In this document: positions 31,798-39,947 of the stretch, piece after piece
Position numbering within the stretch: position 1 is the stretch's first letter
Layout of the letters: the number at the start of each line of letters is the position of its first letter
NCBI GenBank assembly: GCA_900548775.1
Contig: URLM01000011.1
Span: 1 to 46,187 of the forward strand
Origin: an uncultured Olsenella sp.
GTDB taxonomy: Bacteria; Actinomycetota; Coriobacteriia; Coriobacteriales; Atopobiaceae
DNA: 46,187 bases
Direction of reading: 5' to 3'
Translations under genes and position numbers: made by a program
Notes under the pieces: generated by a model
The model's input: the letters and a program-made list of their open reading frames with translations, nothing else
What the model was told of the DNA's origin: nothing
Database searches by the model: none

Positions 31798-32493
31798 ATG
31801 GCCTATTACACGTACGGGTACGGGATCGACTTTGCCTACTACGGCATCGTCCTTCTGTCTCTATTCCTGGGACTCGTGACCCAGTCCTACATCAAAAACA
31901 AGTACGAGCGCTGGTCCAAGGTCGACGCCTCGTTCGACGGCACGGGTGCGGACGTGGCGCGCCAAATGCTCAACGAGGGCGGCGCCTCGAGCGTGGGGAT
32001 CACCTCGGTCCCGGGGCACCTCACTGACTATTACGACCCGCGGGACAACAACCTTCACCTCTCGAACGAGAACATGCGCGGGGGGTCGGTGGCGTCCGTT
32101 GCCGTTGCCTGCCACGAGGCCGGGCACGCTGTGCAGCGCGCCAAGAACTACGCTCCCATGCGAGTGAGGACGGCGTTGGTGCCGGTCGTCAACTTCTCGC
32201 AGAACGTGTGGATGCTCGTGTTTCTCGCCGGCGTCTTCATGAACGTGGTTGGCCTCGTGCGCATCGCGATTGCTCTCTTCGCCTTCTCCGTGATCTTTCA
32301 GCTGGTCACGCTGCCTGTTGAGATAAACGCCTCCAAGCGCGCCGTCAAGTTCCTCGAGACCCATGGACAGGGCATAGACCGCCAGGGGGCCAAGGAGGTG
32401 CTCACCGCTGCCGCGCTCACGTACGTTGCGGCGGCTCTCGTCTCGGTGGTTCAGCTGGTCTATCTCATCGGCCGTACCGACAGGAGGGACTAG
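31798..32493 (+). CDS. Membrane zinc metallopeptidase (YugP/Zn_peptidase_2 type)
   Basis: 231 residues from ATG 31798 (TTGGAG upstream). An N-terminal transmembrane helix (about 13-30) is followed by a globular part with LTDYYDPRDNNLHLSNENM and the zinc motif HEAGH (106-110), then two or three further transmembrane segments (about 133-165 and 205-226). The arrangement is that of the YugP family, membrane-embedded neutral zinc peptidases with unknown substrates. The gene ends 3 bp before xseA and could be translated from the same message. Confidence 0.93.
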   Translation: MAYYTYGYGIDFAYYGIVLLSLFLGLVTQSYIKNKYERWSKVDASFDGTGADVARQMLNEGGASSVGITSVPGHLTDYYDPRDNNLHLSNENMRGGSVASVAVACHEAGHAVQRAKNYAPMRVRTALVPVVNFSQNVWMLVFLAGVFMNVVGLVRIAIALFAFSVIFQLVTLPVEINASKRAVKFLETHGQGIDRQGAKEVLTAAALTYVAAALVSVVQLVYLIGRTDRRD

Positions 32494-32496
32494 CCC

Positions 32497-33855
32497 ATGG
32501 CGGGCAGCAAGGAGGAGCCGCTCTCGGTGAGCGAGGCGGTGCAGGTCGCAAAGGGCCAGGTGGCACAGATACCCACCTTGGTCGTGATGGGGGAGGTCAG
32601 CGGCTTCCGTGGTCCCAACGCGCGCTCGGGCCACTGCTACTTCGAGGTCAAGGACGCCACGGCATCGATGTCCACCATCGCATGGCGGGGCGTCTACCGT
32701 GACTTTGTCGAGACCTCTGGTGCGCAGCTTCGCGATGGCCTCCAGATCCAGATGACCGGAGCCTTCGACGTCTACCAGAACACCGGCAAGCTCTCGTTTG
32801 TCGCCAAGCACATCACGGTCGCAGGGGAGGGGCTCCTTCGCCAGCAGGTGGCAGAGCTTGCGCGCAAGCTCGAGCGCGAGGGGCTCATGGACCCTTCGAG
32901 GAAGCGGCGGATCCCTGCCTTCTGCACGCGGGTCTGCGTGGTCACCTCGCTTTCTGGCAGCGTCATCGAGGACGTCAAGCGCACGCTGCGGAGAAGGAAC
33001 CCCCTCGTGGAGATTGACGCGGTGGGCTGTGCCGTTCAGGGCAAGCACGCCCCGGCGACCATCATCCGCGCCCTCTCCGTTGCGGCTGCGTCGCGTCCGG
33101 ACGCCATCCTGCTCGTTCGCGGCGGCGGTTCCTTCGAGGACCTCATGTGCTTCAACGACGAGGCGCTCGCCCGTGCGGTTGCGGCGTGCCCCGCGCCCGT
33201 GGTCACAGGCATAGGGCACGAGCCGGACACCTCCATCTGCGACATGGTCTCGGATCGGCGATGCTCAACGCCCACGGCGGCGGCTGAGTCCGTGGCGCCC
33301 GCCATGAACGAGATAGAGACCCTCATCAACCAGCGCGGCGTTCGCCTGGGCAACGCCATGGCGGCCACGCTCCAGGCAGACGGGAGCGCGGTCGACGCCC
33401 TGGGGGCACGTGCCATGCGCTCGATGGAAGCGCGCCTTTCTCGCCTTGCCGTCCTCGTGGACTCGCTGGCCTCACGTCGCTGCCTCACCGACCCCGCAGC
33501 CATGCTCGAGGACCGCTCCCGCACGCTCGACCTCACCGAGGAGAGACTTCACGCCGCGATCCCCAAGTCCCTCGCGCGCTCCCGCGAGCGCGTTGCAGAT
33601 GACGCGCGTCGTCTCTCGGTTGCCGGGAGGGGCCTCTTGCGTCCGTACCAGACGAGCGTTGCTCGTTATGCCGCTACGCTCGACGCGCTCTCGCCGCTCA
33701 GGGTCCTTGGTCGCGGCTACGCCTTGGCCCGGGACAGCGAGGGACATGTGCTCGCTAGCGCGTCCCAGGTCGAGGTGGGAGATGGCATCTCCGTCCTTCT
33801 CGGCGAGGGGGAGCTTGGGGCGACGGTCACCAGCACGAAAGGCGCGGCATCCTAG
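32497..33855 (+). CDS. xseA: Exodeoxyribonuclease VII large subunit
   Basis: 452 residues. An N-terminal OB fold (LSVSEAVQVAKGQVAQIPTL, GEVSGFRGPNARSGHCYFEVKD) binds single-stranded DNA. The catalytic domain has VVTSLSGSVIEDV, ILLVRGGGSFEDLMCFNDE and TGIGHEPDTSICDMVSDRR, the last with the conserved GHExD. A long coiled-coil-like helical region (about 265-400) binds XseB. The enzyme degrades single-stranded DNA in both directions in mismatch and damage repair. AGGAGGG precedes ATG; xseB follows 73 bp later. Confidence 0.96.
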   Translation: MAGSKEEPLSVSEAVQVAKGQVAQIPTLVVMGEVSGFRGPNARSGHCYFEVKDATASMSTIAWRGVYRDFVETSGAQLRDGLQIQMTGAFDVYQNTGKLSFVAKHITVAGEGLLRQQVAELARKLEREGLMDPSRKRRIPAFCTRVCVVTSLSGSVIEDVKRTLRRRNPLVEIDAVGCAVQGKHAPATIIRALSVAAASRPDAILLVRGGGSFEDLMCFNDEALARAVAACPAPVVTGIGHEPDTSICDMVSDRRCSTPTAAAESVAPAMNEIETLINQRGVRLGNAMAATLQADGSAVDALGARAMRSMEARLSRLAVLVDSLASRRCLTDPAAMLEDRSRTLDLTEERLHAAIPKSLARSRERVADDARRLSVAGRGLLRPYQTSVARYAATLDALSPLRVLGRGYALARDSEGHVLASASQVEVGDGISVLLGEGELGATVTSTKGAAS

Positions 33856-33928
33856 CGCACGGCATGTATGCAACATCAGGACATAGACATCAACGAACGC
33901 GGCCTTGCTGCGAGGAAGGGAGTACACG

Positions 33929-34210
33929 ATGGCAGATGACGCCACCAGGGACACGAGGAAGGTAGAGGACATGAGCTTCAAGGAGGCCTCCGTAGAGCTT
34001 GAGCAGATCGTGCGCTCGCTTGAGGCGGGGGACCTCGAGCTTGAGGAGTCACTCGAGCGCTACAGCAGGGGCGTGGAGCTCCTGAAGAGCCTGCGCGAGC
34101 GTCTTGCAAACGCGGAGCAGAAGGTGCGGGTACTTCTCGACGCCACCGACGAGGACGCTCCCGTAACCGATACCACTGCGGCGCCCTCGACCGCCTATCT
34201 CGACGAGTAG
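33929..34210 (+). CDS. xseB: Exodeoxyribonuclease VII small subunit
   Basis: 93 residues from ATG 33929 with GGAAGGGAG upstream. MSFKEASVELEQIVRSLEAGDLELEESLERYSRGVELLK is the complete family signature, two helices that pack on the XseA coiled coil. The N-terminal 14 residues and the Thr/Ala-rich tail are extensions beyond the core. Confidence 0.95.
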   Translation: MADDATRDTRKVEDMSFKEASVELEQIVRSLEAGDLELEESLERYSRGVELLKSLRERLANAEQKVRVLLDATDEDAPVTDTTAAPSTAYLDE

Positions 34211-34219
34211 ACTCACGAC

Positions 34220-34279
34220 GGGATTGAATTCCCCGGCAATGGGATTCCGTTCCCCGGCAATGGGATTCCATTGCCGGGG
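34220..34279 (+). repeat. Three 21-nt repeats forming alternative hairpins
   Basis: GGGATT occurs at 34220, 34241 and 34262. The first two units share GGGATTnnnTTCCCCGGCAAT; the third ends in the inverse ATTGCCGGGG. CCCCGGCAATGG (34252-34263) pairs perfectly with CCATTGCCGGGG (34268-34279) over 12 bp with loop GATT, and the first copy (34231-34242) can compete for the same arm. It lies between xseB and the HIT gene with no T-run. It may be a switch or a terminator of unusual kind. Confidence 0.75.
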
Positions 34280-34320
34280 AGGAAAATCCCGCACGCAAGG
34301 GACGAGACAAGGAGTAAGAA

Positions 34321-34668
34321 ATGTCAGACTGCCTATTCTGCAAGATCGCCAATGGGGAGGTTCCGAGCAACTTCCTCTACGAGGACGACCTCGTGGTCGC
34401 CTTCCCGGACATCAACCCGCTCACCCCAACTCACGTGCTTGTGGTTCCCAAGAAGCACTACGAGAACATCACGGACAACGTTCCCGCTGAGACGCTCGCT
34501 GCCATCGCGCATGCCGTGAAGGTCGTTGCCGAGCAGACCGGCATCGACAAGACCGGCTTCCGCTGCATCACCAACACCGGCGACGACGGCGGACAGTCCG
34601 TGCACCACCTGCACGTTCACGTTCTCGGCGGTCGCAAGCTTGACCCCAACGCAGGGGAGGGGAAGTAG
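34321..34668 (+). CDS. HIT-family (HinT-like) nucleotide hydrolase
   Basis: 115 residues. The histidine triad HHLHVHVLGG (H96, H98, H100) and N-terminal CLFCKIANGEVPS define the HinT/PKCI branch, which hydrolyses nucleoside phosphoramidates and aminoacyl-adenylates. Cys4 and Cys7 with His46 resemble the zinc-binding set seen in some members. ATG follows AAGGAG. The next gene starts 1 bp after its stop. Confidence 0.95.
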   Translation: MSDCLFCKIANGEVPSNFLYEDDLVVAFPDINPLTPTHVLVVPKKHYENITDNVPAETLAAIAHAVKVVAEQTGIDKTGFRCITNTGDDGGQSVHHLHVHVLGGRKLDPNAGEGK

Positions 34669-34669
34669 C

Positions 34670-35089
34670 GTGGTGCCCAGGATTGAGTCTGCCGCCGAGC
34701 GCCACGCGCGCGGGTACAACTGCGCACAGGCTGTTGCCTGCACCTATGCCGACCTTGTAGGAATGGACGAGACCACGCTGTTCAAGGCCTGCGAGGGGCT
34801 TGGCCTTGGCATGGGCGGCATGGAGGGCACATGCGGGGCGCTCTCGGGCGCCTGCGTGCTCGCGGGCCTCGTCAACAGCACGGGTGACCTTGCGCACCCG
34901 GCGAGCAAGGGCTCGACCTACGCGCTCTCGCGCCAGATGGTCGCGGAGTTCGGGCGCGAGGCGGGTGGCACCGCCTGCCATGACCTCAAAGGCCGCGAGA
35001 CTGGCGTGGTTCTCACCCCCTGCCCGCGCTGCATCGAGATCGCCTGCGAGCTTGTCGAGAAGACGCTCTTCTCGGACGCGGTCGCCTAG
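34670..35089 (+). CDS. C_GCAxxG_C_C family redox-type protein
   Basis: 139 residues from GTG 34670, preceded by GGGGAGGGG and directly after the HIT gene. Conserved cysteines are in YNCAQAVAC (C18, C24), FKACEGLG (C41), EGTCGALSGACVLAG (C55, C62) and the C-terminal CPRCIEIACE. This matches the C_GCAxxG_C_C family, in which the cysteines probably bind metal or take part in redox chemistry; the biological role is unknown. A GTG at 34673 is an equally close start. Confidence 0.88.
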   Translation: MVPRIESAAERHARGYNCAQAVACTYADLVGMDETTLFKACEGLGLGMGGMEGTCGALSGACVLAGLVNSTGDLAHPASKGSTYALSRQMVAEFGREAGGTACHDLKGRETGVVLTPCPRCIEIACELVEKTLFSDAVA

Positions 35090-35159
35090 GCCTCAGCTAG
35101 TTTTTCTGCGCCTTCCGCGCGGGTCGTTGCCATCTGGGGTGGTAACGCGCCCGCGCGGC

Positions 35160-35167
35160 TGTATCAT
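35160..35167 (+). promoter_or_regulatory. TGTATCAT promoter-like element before ackA
   Basis: TGTATCAT lies 52 bp upstream of the ackA start. The same string occurs upstream of the RNase D gene (30444-30451) and of the membrane peptidase gene (31727-31734). It fits a -10 of the TATnAT type; no -35 is convincing. Confidence 0.35.
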
Positions 35168-35218
35168 GACGAATGTTGCGTGTGCAATTGGGGCATCGCA
35201 CCCTTCGAGAGGAGATTC

Positions 35219-36400
35219 ATGAACGTTCTTGTCATCAACGCCGGCAGCTCGTCTCTTAAGTACCAGTTGCTCGACACCAAGACCCGCGAGGTCTACGCAA
35301 AGGGCAACTGCGAGCGCATCGGTATCGACGGCTCATTCGTCGGCCACGAGGAGCGCGGCGGCGGCAAGCAGAAGCTCGAGGTTGCGCTGCCCGATCACAA
35401 GACTGCCGTGAAGTACGTCTTCCAGATCCTTGACGAGGCAGGCTTTGACACCTCGAAGATCGAGGGCATCGGCCACCGCGTGGTTCAGGGTGGCTGGTAC
35501 TTCCCCGAGTCCAAGGTCGTCACCGACGAGACCCTGGGCTGGGTCCGCGAGGTCGCCCCTCTCGCGCCGCTGCACAACTACGCCGAGGCCGACGTCATCG
35601 AGATCTGCCGCGAGATGTTCCCCTCCATCGGCAACGTGATCGTGGCCGACACCTCGTTCCACTACAACATCCCCGAGAAGGCCTGGCGCTACGCCCTCCC
35701 GCGTGACGTGGTCGACAGGCTGCACATCCGCAAGTATGGCGCCCACGGCACCTCTCACCGCTACATCTGGCGCACCACCAACCAGTTCCTGAACGGCGAC
35801 GTCCACAAGCTCGTCTCCTGCCACCTCGGCTCTGGCGCCTCGCTTGCCGCCATCCAGGACGGCCACGACATGGACACCACCATGGGCCTCACGCCGCTCG
35901 ACGGCCTCATCATGGGCACCCGCTGCGGCACCATCGACCCGGCGACCGTCTGCTACCTGGTGCGCGAGGGCGGCTACACCGTCGACGAGATCGACACCAT
36001 GATGAACAAGCAGTCCGGCCTGCTCGCCCTCTCCGGCGTCTCCTCCGACTCCCGCGACATCGAGGCCGGTGCCGAGAAGGGCGACAAGAACTGCCAGATG
36101 GCGCTCGACATGTTCTACTACCGCACCTCTCAGCTCATCGCCGAGATGGCGCAGTCCATGCACGGCTTCGACACCATGGCCTTCTCCGCCGGCATCGGCG
36201 AGAACTCCGCCGAGATGCGCCTCGGTGTGGCCAAGGAGCTCGAGTGGCTCGGCGTCAAGATCGACGAGAAGGCCAACGAGGTCCGCTCGGACGACCCGCG
36301 CGTCATCTCCACGCCGGACTCCAAGGTCAAGGTGCTCGTCGTCCCCACGAACGAGGAGTACATGATCGCCCTCGACGTCGAGGAGCTGCTCTCCAAGTAG
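35219..36400 (+). CDS. ackA: Acetate kinase
   Basis: 393 residues from ATG 35219 with GAGAGGAG upstream. Family motifs are VLVINAGSSSLKYQL at the start, VADTSFHYNIPEKAWRYALP, KYGAHGTSHRY, SCHLGSGASLAAI, and TPLDGLIMGTRCGTIDPA with the catalytic Arg. Near the C-terminus is FSAGIGENSAEMR. It makes ATP and acetate from acetyl phosphate. The partner gene pta is 3.5 kb downstream on the other strand rather than adjacent. Strong terminator downstream. Confidence 0.98.
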   Translation: MNVLVINAGSSSLKYQLLDTKTREVYAKGNCERIGIDGSFVGHEERGGGKQKLEVALPDHKTAVKYVFQILDEAGFDTSKIEGIGHRVVQGGWYFPESKVVTDETLGWVREVAPLAPLHNYAEADVIEICREMFPSIGNVIVADTSFHYNIPEKAWRYALPRDVVDRLHIRKYGAHGTSHRYIWRTTNQFLNGDVHKLVSCHLGSGASLAAIQDGHDMDTTMGLTPLDGLIMGTRCGTIDPATVCYLVREGGYTVDEIDTMMNKQSGLLALSGVSSDSRDIEAGAEKGDKNCQMALDMFYYRTSQLIAEMAQSMHGFDTMAFSAGIGENSAEMRLGVAKELEWLGVKIDEKANEVRSDDPRVISTPDSKVKVLVVPTNEEYMIALDVEELLSK

Positions 36401-36428
36401 TTCCTGGCGACTGCGCCAGCGATAAGAA

Positions 36429-36464
36429 GGCCGCCCCGGCGTCGTGTCCGGGGCGGCCTCTTGC
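36429..36464 (+). terminator. Intrinsic terminator after ackA
   Basis: GGCCGCCCCGG (36429-36439) pairs perfectly with CCGGGGCGGCC (36448-36458), followed by TCTTGCTT. Confidence 0.85.
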
Positions 36465-36504
36465 TTATTGATGGTTGAGCAGCGACTGGTGTGGTGCCGG
36501 GGCC

Positions 36505-37389
36505 CTAGAATGGCGAGACCGAGAACTCGTAGGAGACCGTCTGGCCAAGGTCGAGCGCCTCCATGCCGCGCTTCTCCTCGAAGATGTCGGACTCGTCGTA
36601 GCAGGTGGCGACGCCGCGCCAGGGCTCTATCGCCACGAAGGGCGCGCCAGGCGCCGACCAGACCCCCAGATAGGGGAAGTCCCCGAAGTCAAGCTTCACG
36701 CCGTGACGGCTCTTGGTGCCCAGCAGGGTCACCGTACGTCCGGGAACGTCCTGGAGCGTGAGCGTGAGGTACTTGTCGAACAGCCCGTGTGAGAGGGAAA
36801 GGGAGTCCGCGTCCTCGAAGAGCGTGAAGGGGTTGCCAAAGTCACAGAGGCCGTCCGTATCGATGGAGGGGGAGACGGCAGTCCAGGGACGCGCGAAGCG
36901 AAGCTCGTAGTCGCTGAAGCCCTCGCCCGCCGTGCCAGGTGCCGGCACGTTGAACGCGGGGTGCCCGCCGAGCGTGAAGGGCATGATCTCGTCGCCGGTG
37001 TTGGTGACGGAATAGCGCTGCACCATGCGCTCGCCGTCCACCGCGTAGGTCATGCTGAGCCGGAAGGCGTATGGGTAGGCTCGCATGGTCTCCGGCGTGC
37101 TCTCGAGCTCGAGGGTCACGGAGGCGTCGGTCTGCTCGACGATTGCGTGCTCGTAGTTCCTGGCCAGGCCATGCCTGCCGAGGTGGACCTCTCCTGCGGC
37201 GCTCTTGGCGAAGTTATTGCGCAGGCAGCCTACGATGGGGAAGAGAATCGGTGCCCTTCTCGGCCAGTACTTCTTGTCGCCCTGCCAGAGGTACTCGTTG
37301 CCGTTGAGCCTGAGGCTCATGAGCTGGGCCCCCATCGAGTCAATCGATGCCTCGAGCCCGCCCTTTCGAATCGTGGTGATGGTCGACAT
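36505..37389 (-). CDS. Aldose 1-epimerase family protein (LacX-like)
   Basis: 294 residues from ATG 37389, preceded by GGGGGAAG. The galactose-mutarotase-like beta sandwich shows RRAPILFPIVG, GRHGLARNYEH with the first catalytic His, FTLGGHPAFNVP with the second, and FVAIEPWRG with the catalytic Glu. It should interconvert anomers of a hexose or a phosphorylated sugar. It is convergent with ackA and divergent from pckA, so it is transcribed alone. The longer reading to 37467 has no start signal. Confidence 0.92.
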   Translation of the reverse strand: MSTITTIRKGGLEASIDSMGAQLMSLRLNGNEYLWQGDKKYWPRRAPILFPIVGCLRNNFAKSAAGEVHLGRHGLARNYEHAIVEQTDASVTLELESTPETMRAYPYAFRLSMTYAVDGERMVQRYSVTNTGDEIMPFTLGGHPAFNVPAPGTAGEGFSDYELRFARPWTAVSPSIDTDGLCDFGNPFTLFEDADSLSLSHGLFDKYLTLTLQDVPGRTVTLLGTKSRHGVKLDFGDFPYLGVWSAPGAPFVAIEPWRGVATCYDESDIFEEKRGMEALDLGQTVSYEFSVSPF

Positions 37390-37757
37390 CGCTTCCCCCA
37401 AACGTCGTATGCGTCCCAGGACCAGCCTGGCCGAAACCAAAGTGATGCTGCCTTTGACTATTCCCAAAATGCTGGCGCCCAGTATGACGGGACGTCATTT
37501 CACGTGACTTGCGGGTTGGGCGGATAGGGGATAGCAGACAAACGATTCCTTTGTATTCGGGCGACAAGTCTCCTAGGTGCCACGATTGTTAACAGATGGG
37601 CCCTTGCATTGAGGTGTGGGTACAATCATCACTTGGGGCGCTTCGCCCGGGCGGGCGATGAGCATCCCTGCTCGTGACACCGCGCACATCTCCGCCGTGT
37701 CACCTTTTGCATGCTTGTCTTTGTTCGGCGCACGTACGTTGCACCTAGGAGGTCTGC
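37390..37757. promoter_or_regulatory. Divergent control region of the epimerase and pckA
   Basis: 368 bp with no gene. AT-rich segments occur at 37430-37560. A candidate -10 TACAAT for pckA is at 37621-37626 without a good -35. Downstream of it, GTGACAC (37674-37680) and GTGTCAC (37697-37703) form a 7-bp stem followed by CTTTT, and GGGCG-CTT-CGCCC lies near 37637-37649. These could be leader structures of pckA. Confidence 0.4.
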
Positions 37758-39359
37758 ATGGTCGTTGAGGAACTTGAGCAGTACGGGATTCACCACACAG
37801 ATGACAGGACGGCGATCGATCCGTCGCCCGCGCGCCTGATCGAGAAGGCCGTCTCTCGTGGCGAGGGCATTCTCACCAGCACCGGGGCGCTTGCGGTCAC
37901 CACCGGCAAGTACACCGGCCGCTCGCCCAAGGATCGTTTCATCGTCGACACGTCCGACGTCCACGACAAGATCGCGTGGGGCAGCGTGAACGTGCCCTTC
38001 TCCGAGGAGGACTACCAGCTCGTCCACGACGAGGTCATCTCGTACCTCTCCGAGCGCCGCATCTTCATGGTCCACGGCATTGCAGGCGCGGACAGGCGCT
38101 ACTCTCGGAAGATCCTTGTCCTTACCGAGCTTGCCAGCCAGGCGCTCTTCGCGCACCAGATGCTCGTGCGTCCCACCGAGGAGGAGCTGGCGAACTACGG
38201 ACGCGCGGACTTCGTGGTCATGGCGTGCCCCGGCCTCAAGCTCGACCCGGCCGTGCACCACACCCACTCCGAGGCTGCGGTCATCATCAACTTCAAGGAG
38301 CGCGTGGTTCTCATCGCCGGCACCCAGTACTCCGGAGAGATCAAGAAGTCCATCTTCTCGGTCATGAACTACCTGCTCCCCGTTGAGGAGAACGTGCTCA
38401 CCATGCACTGCTCCTGCAACATGAACCCGCAGTCGCACGGCACCACGGTGTTCTTTGGCCTTTCCGGCACCGGCAAGACCACGCTCTCTGCCGCCGAGGG
38501 GCGCCTGCTCATTGGCGACGACGAGCACGGCTGGGCCAAGGACTCCGTCTTCAACATCGAGGGTGGCTGCTACGCCAAGACCATCCGCATCTCCGAGGAG
38601 ACCGAGCCGCAGATCTGGCATGCCATCCGTTTTGGCGCGCTCTGCGAGAACGTGGTGCTCGACCCCAACAGCCGCATCGCCGACTACGACGACGACTCCC
38701 TCACCGAGAACGGTCGCGTTGCCTATCCTGTGGAGTTCATCGACAACGCCGTGGTCAAGGGCCGTGCGAAGCGTACGCCCGACGTGGTGATCTTCCTCAC
38801 CGCAGATGCGTTTGGCGTGCTGCCCCCCATCTCCAAGCTGGACGAGAACGCCGCCATGTACCACTTCATGACCGGCTTCACCTCCAAGGTCGCCGGCACC
38901 GAGCGCGGCATCAAGGAGCCCACGCCCACGTTCTCCTCGCTCTTTGGCGAGCCGTTCATGCCGCTTGACCCCATGGTCTACGCCAAGATGCTCGGCGAGA
39001 AGATCGAGCACAACGGCACGCGCGTCTACCTCATCAACACCGGCTGGTCCGGCGGCTCCTACGGCACCGGCAGCCGCATCAAGCTCAAGTACACGCGCAA
39101 GATGGTCGAGGCCGCGCAGTCCGGCATCATCGACGACTCCGAGTTCGTGCACGACGAGCGCTTCAACCTCGACGTGCCCACGAGCTGCCCCGGCGTGCCC
39201 GACGAGCTGCTCAACCCGCGCAGCACCTGGGCCGACAAGGACGCCTACGACGCTACGGCCGAGAAGCTCGCGCAGATGTTCGTCGAGAACGCCGAGAAGC
39301 GCCTGCAGTCGATGACCCCCGAGGTCCGCGCCGCCGGCCCGCGCCCGCTAGGGAAGTAG
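37758..39359 (+). CDS. pckA: Phosphoenolpyruvate carboxykinase (ATP)
   Basis: 533 residues from ATG 37758 with AGGAGG upstream. Motifs of the ATP-dependent enzyme are TGKYTGRSPKDRF, TQYSGEIKKSIFSVMNYLLP, the kinase loop FFGLSGTGKTTLS (about residues 232-244), LIGDDEHGW, and NTGWSGGSYGTGSRIKL. The substrate loop reads MHCSCNMN where MHCSAN is usual. In fermenting anaerobes it normally runs from PEP to oxaloacetate, fixing CO2 and making ATP, feeding succinate or anabolic routes; the direction here is inference. A repeat array follows the stop codon. Confidence 0.97.
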   Translation: MVVEELEQYGIHHTDDRTAIDPSPARLIEKAVSRGEGILTSTGALAVTTGKYTGRSPKDRFIVDTSDVHDKIAWGSVNVPFSEEDYQLVHDEVISYLSERRIFMVHGIAGADRRYSRKILVLTELASQALFAHQMLVRPTEEELANYGRADFVVMACPGLKLDPAVHHTHSEAAVIINFKERVVLIAGTQYSGEIKKSIFSVMNYLLPVEENVLTMHCSCNMNPQSHGTTVFFGLSGTGKTTLSAAEGRLLIGDDEHGWAKDSVFNIEGGCYAKTIRISEETEPQIWHAIRFGALCENVVLDPNSRIADYDDDSLTENGRVAYPVEFIDNAVVKGRAKRTPDVVIFLTADAFGVLPPISKLDENAAMYHFMTGFTSKVAGTERGIKEPTPTFSSLFGEPFMPLDPMVYAKMLGEKIEHNGTRVYLINTGWSGGSYGTGSRIKLKYTRKMVEAAQSGIIDDSEFVHDERFNLDVPTSCPGVPDELLNPRSTWADKDAYDATAEKLAQMFVENAEKRLQSMTPEVRAAGPRPLGK

Positions 39360-39431
39360 GGGCTTCTCTGCCGGCAGGGGTGCCCCCGCTGACGCCGATA
39401 AGCCCATTTTCGACAACGATTGCTCCAAAGA

Positions 39432-39905
39432 GCGCCCTCCGGCGTCATTCCGACGCCGGAGGGCGCGTCTCGTACGGAAACCCGTCTGTAACCCCGGCTC
39501 TGGCGTCATTTCTGCTCCGGAGGGCGCGTTACCGCAGCCGCGGCGCACGGAACCTTCGCTCCGGCGCCATTTTCTCGCCGGAAGGGCCCTCTCGTACGGA
39601 ATCCCGTCGGGAACCTTCCTTCCGGCGAGATTTCGACGCCGGAGGGCGCGTTACCGCAGAAAAAGCGCACGAAAGACCCTCTCGTGCGTCATTTCTTCTC
39701 CGGAGGGCGCATCTCGTACGGGATTCTGTCGGGAGCCCTGGTTCCGGCGTCATTCCGACGCCGGAGGACGCGTCTCGTACGGAATCCCGTCGGTAACCCT
39801 CCTTCCGGCACCAGTTCGACGCCGGAGATTACGTTTTCGCAGCAATCTCGTATGAAAGAAACCCTCCGGCACCAAACTGGCGCCGGAGGGCACATTCTCG
39901 AAGCA
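39432..39905 (+). repeat. 61-bp palindromic tandem array C
   Basis: The largest array. Half-sites of CGCCGGAG type fall at 39454, 39515, 39576, 39637, 39698, 39759, 39820 and 39881, always 61 bp apart. TCTCGTACG connectors are at 39468, 39590, 39712 and 39773. The other slots hold a second connector beginning GTTACCGCAG or GTTTTCGCAG. Array C lies between convergent pckA and pta and fills the whole gap. The open frames in it repeat a short peptide pattern in rotating frames and are not supported as genes. Confidence 0.9.
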
Positions 39906-39947
39906 TCTATCGATTCGGTAGGATGCGTTCTTCTCGCTGGGCTCGTC

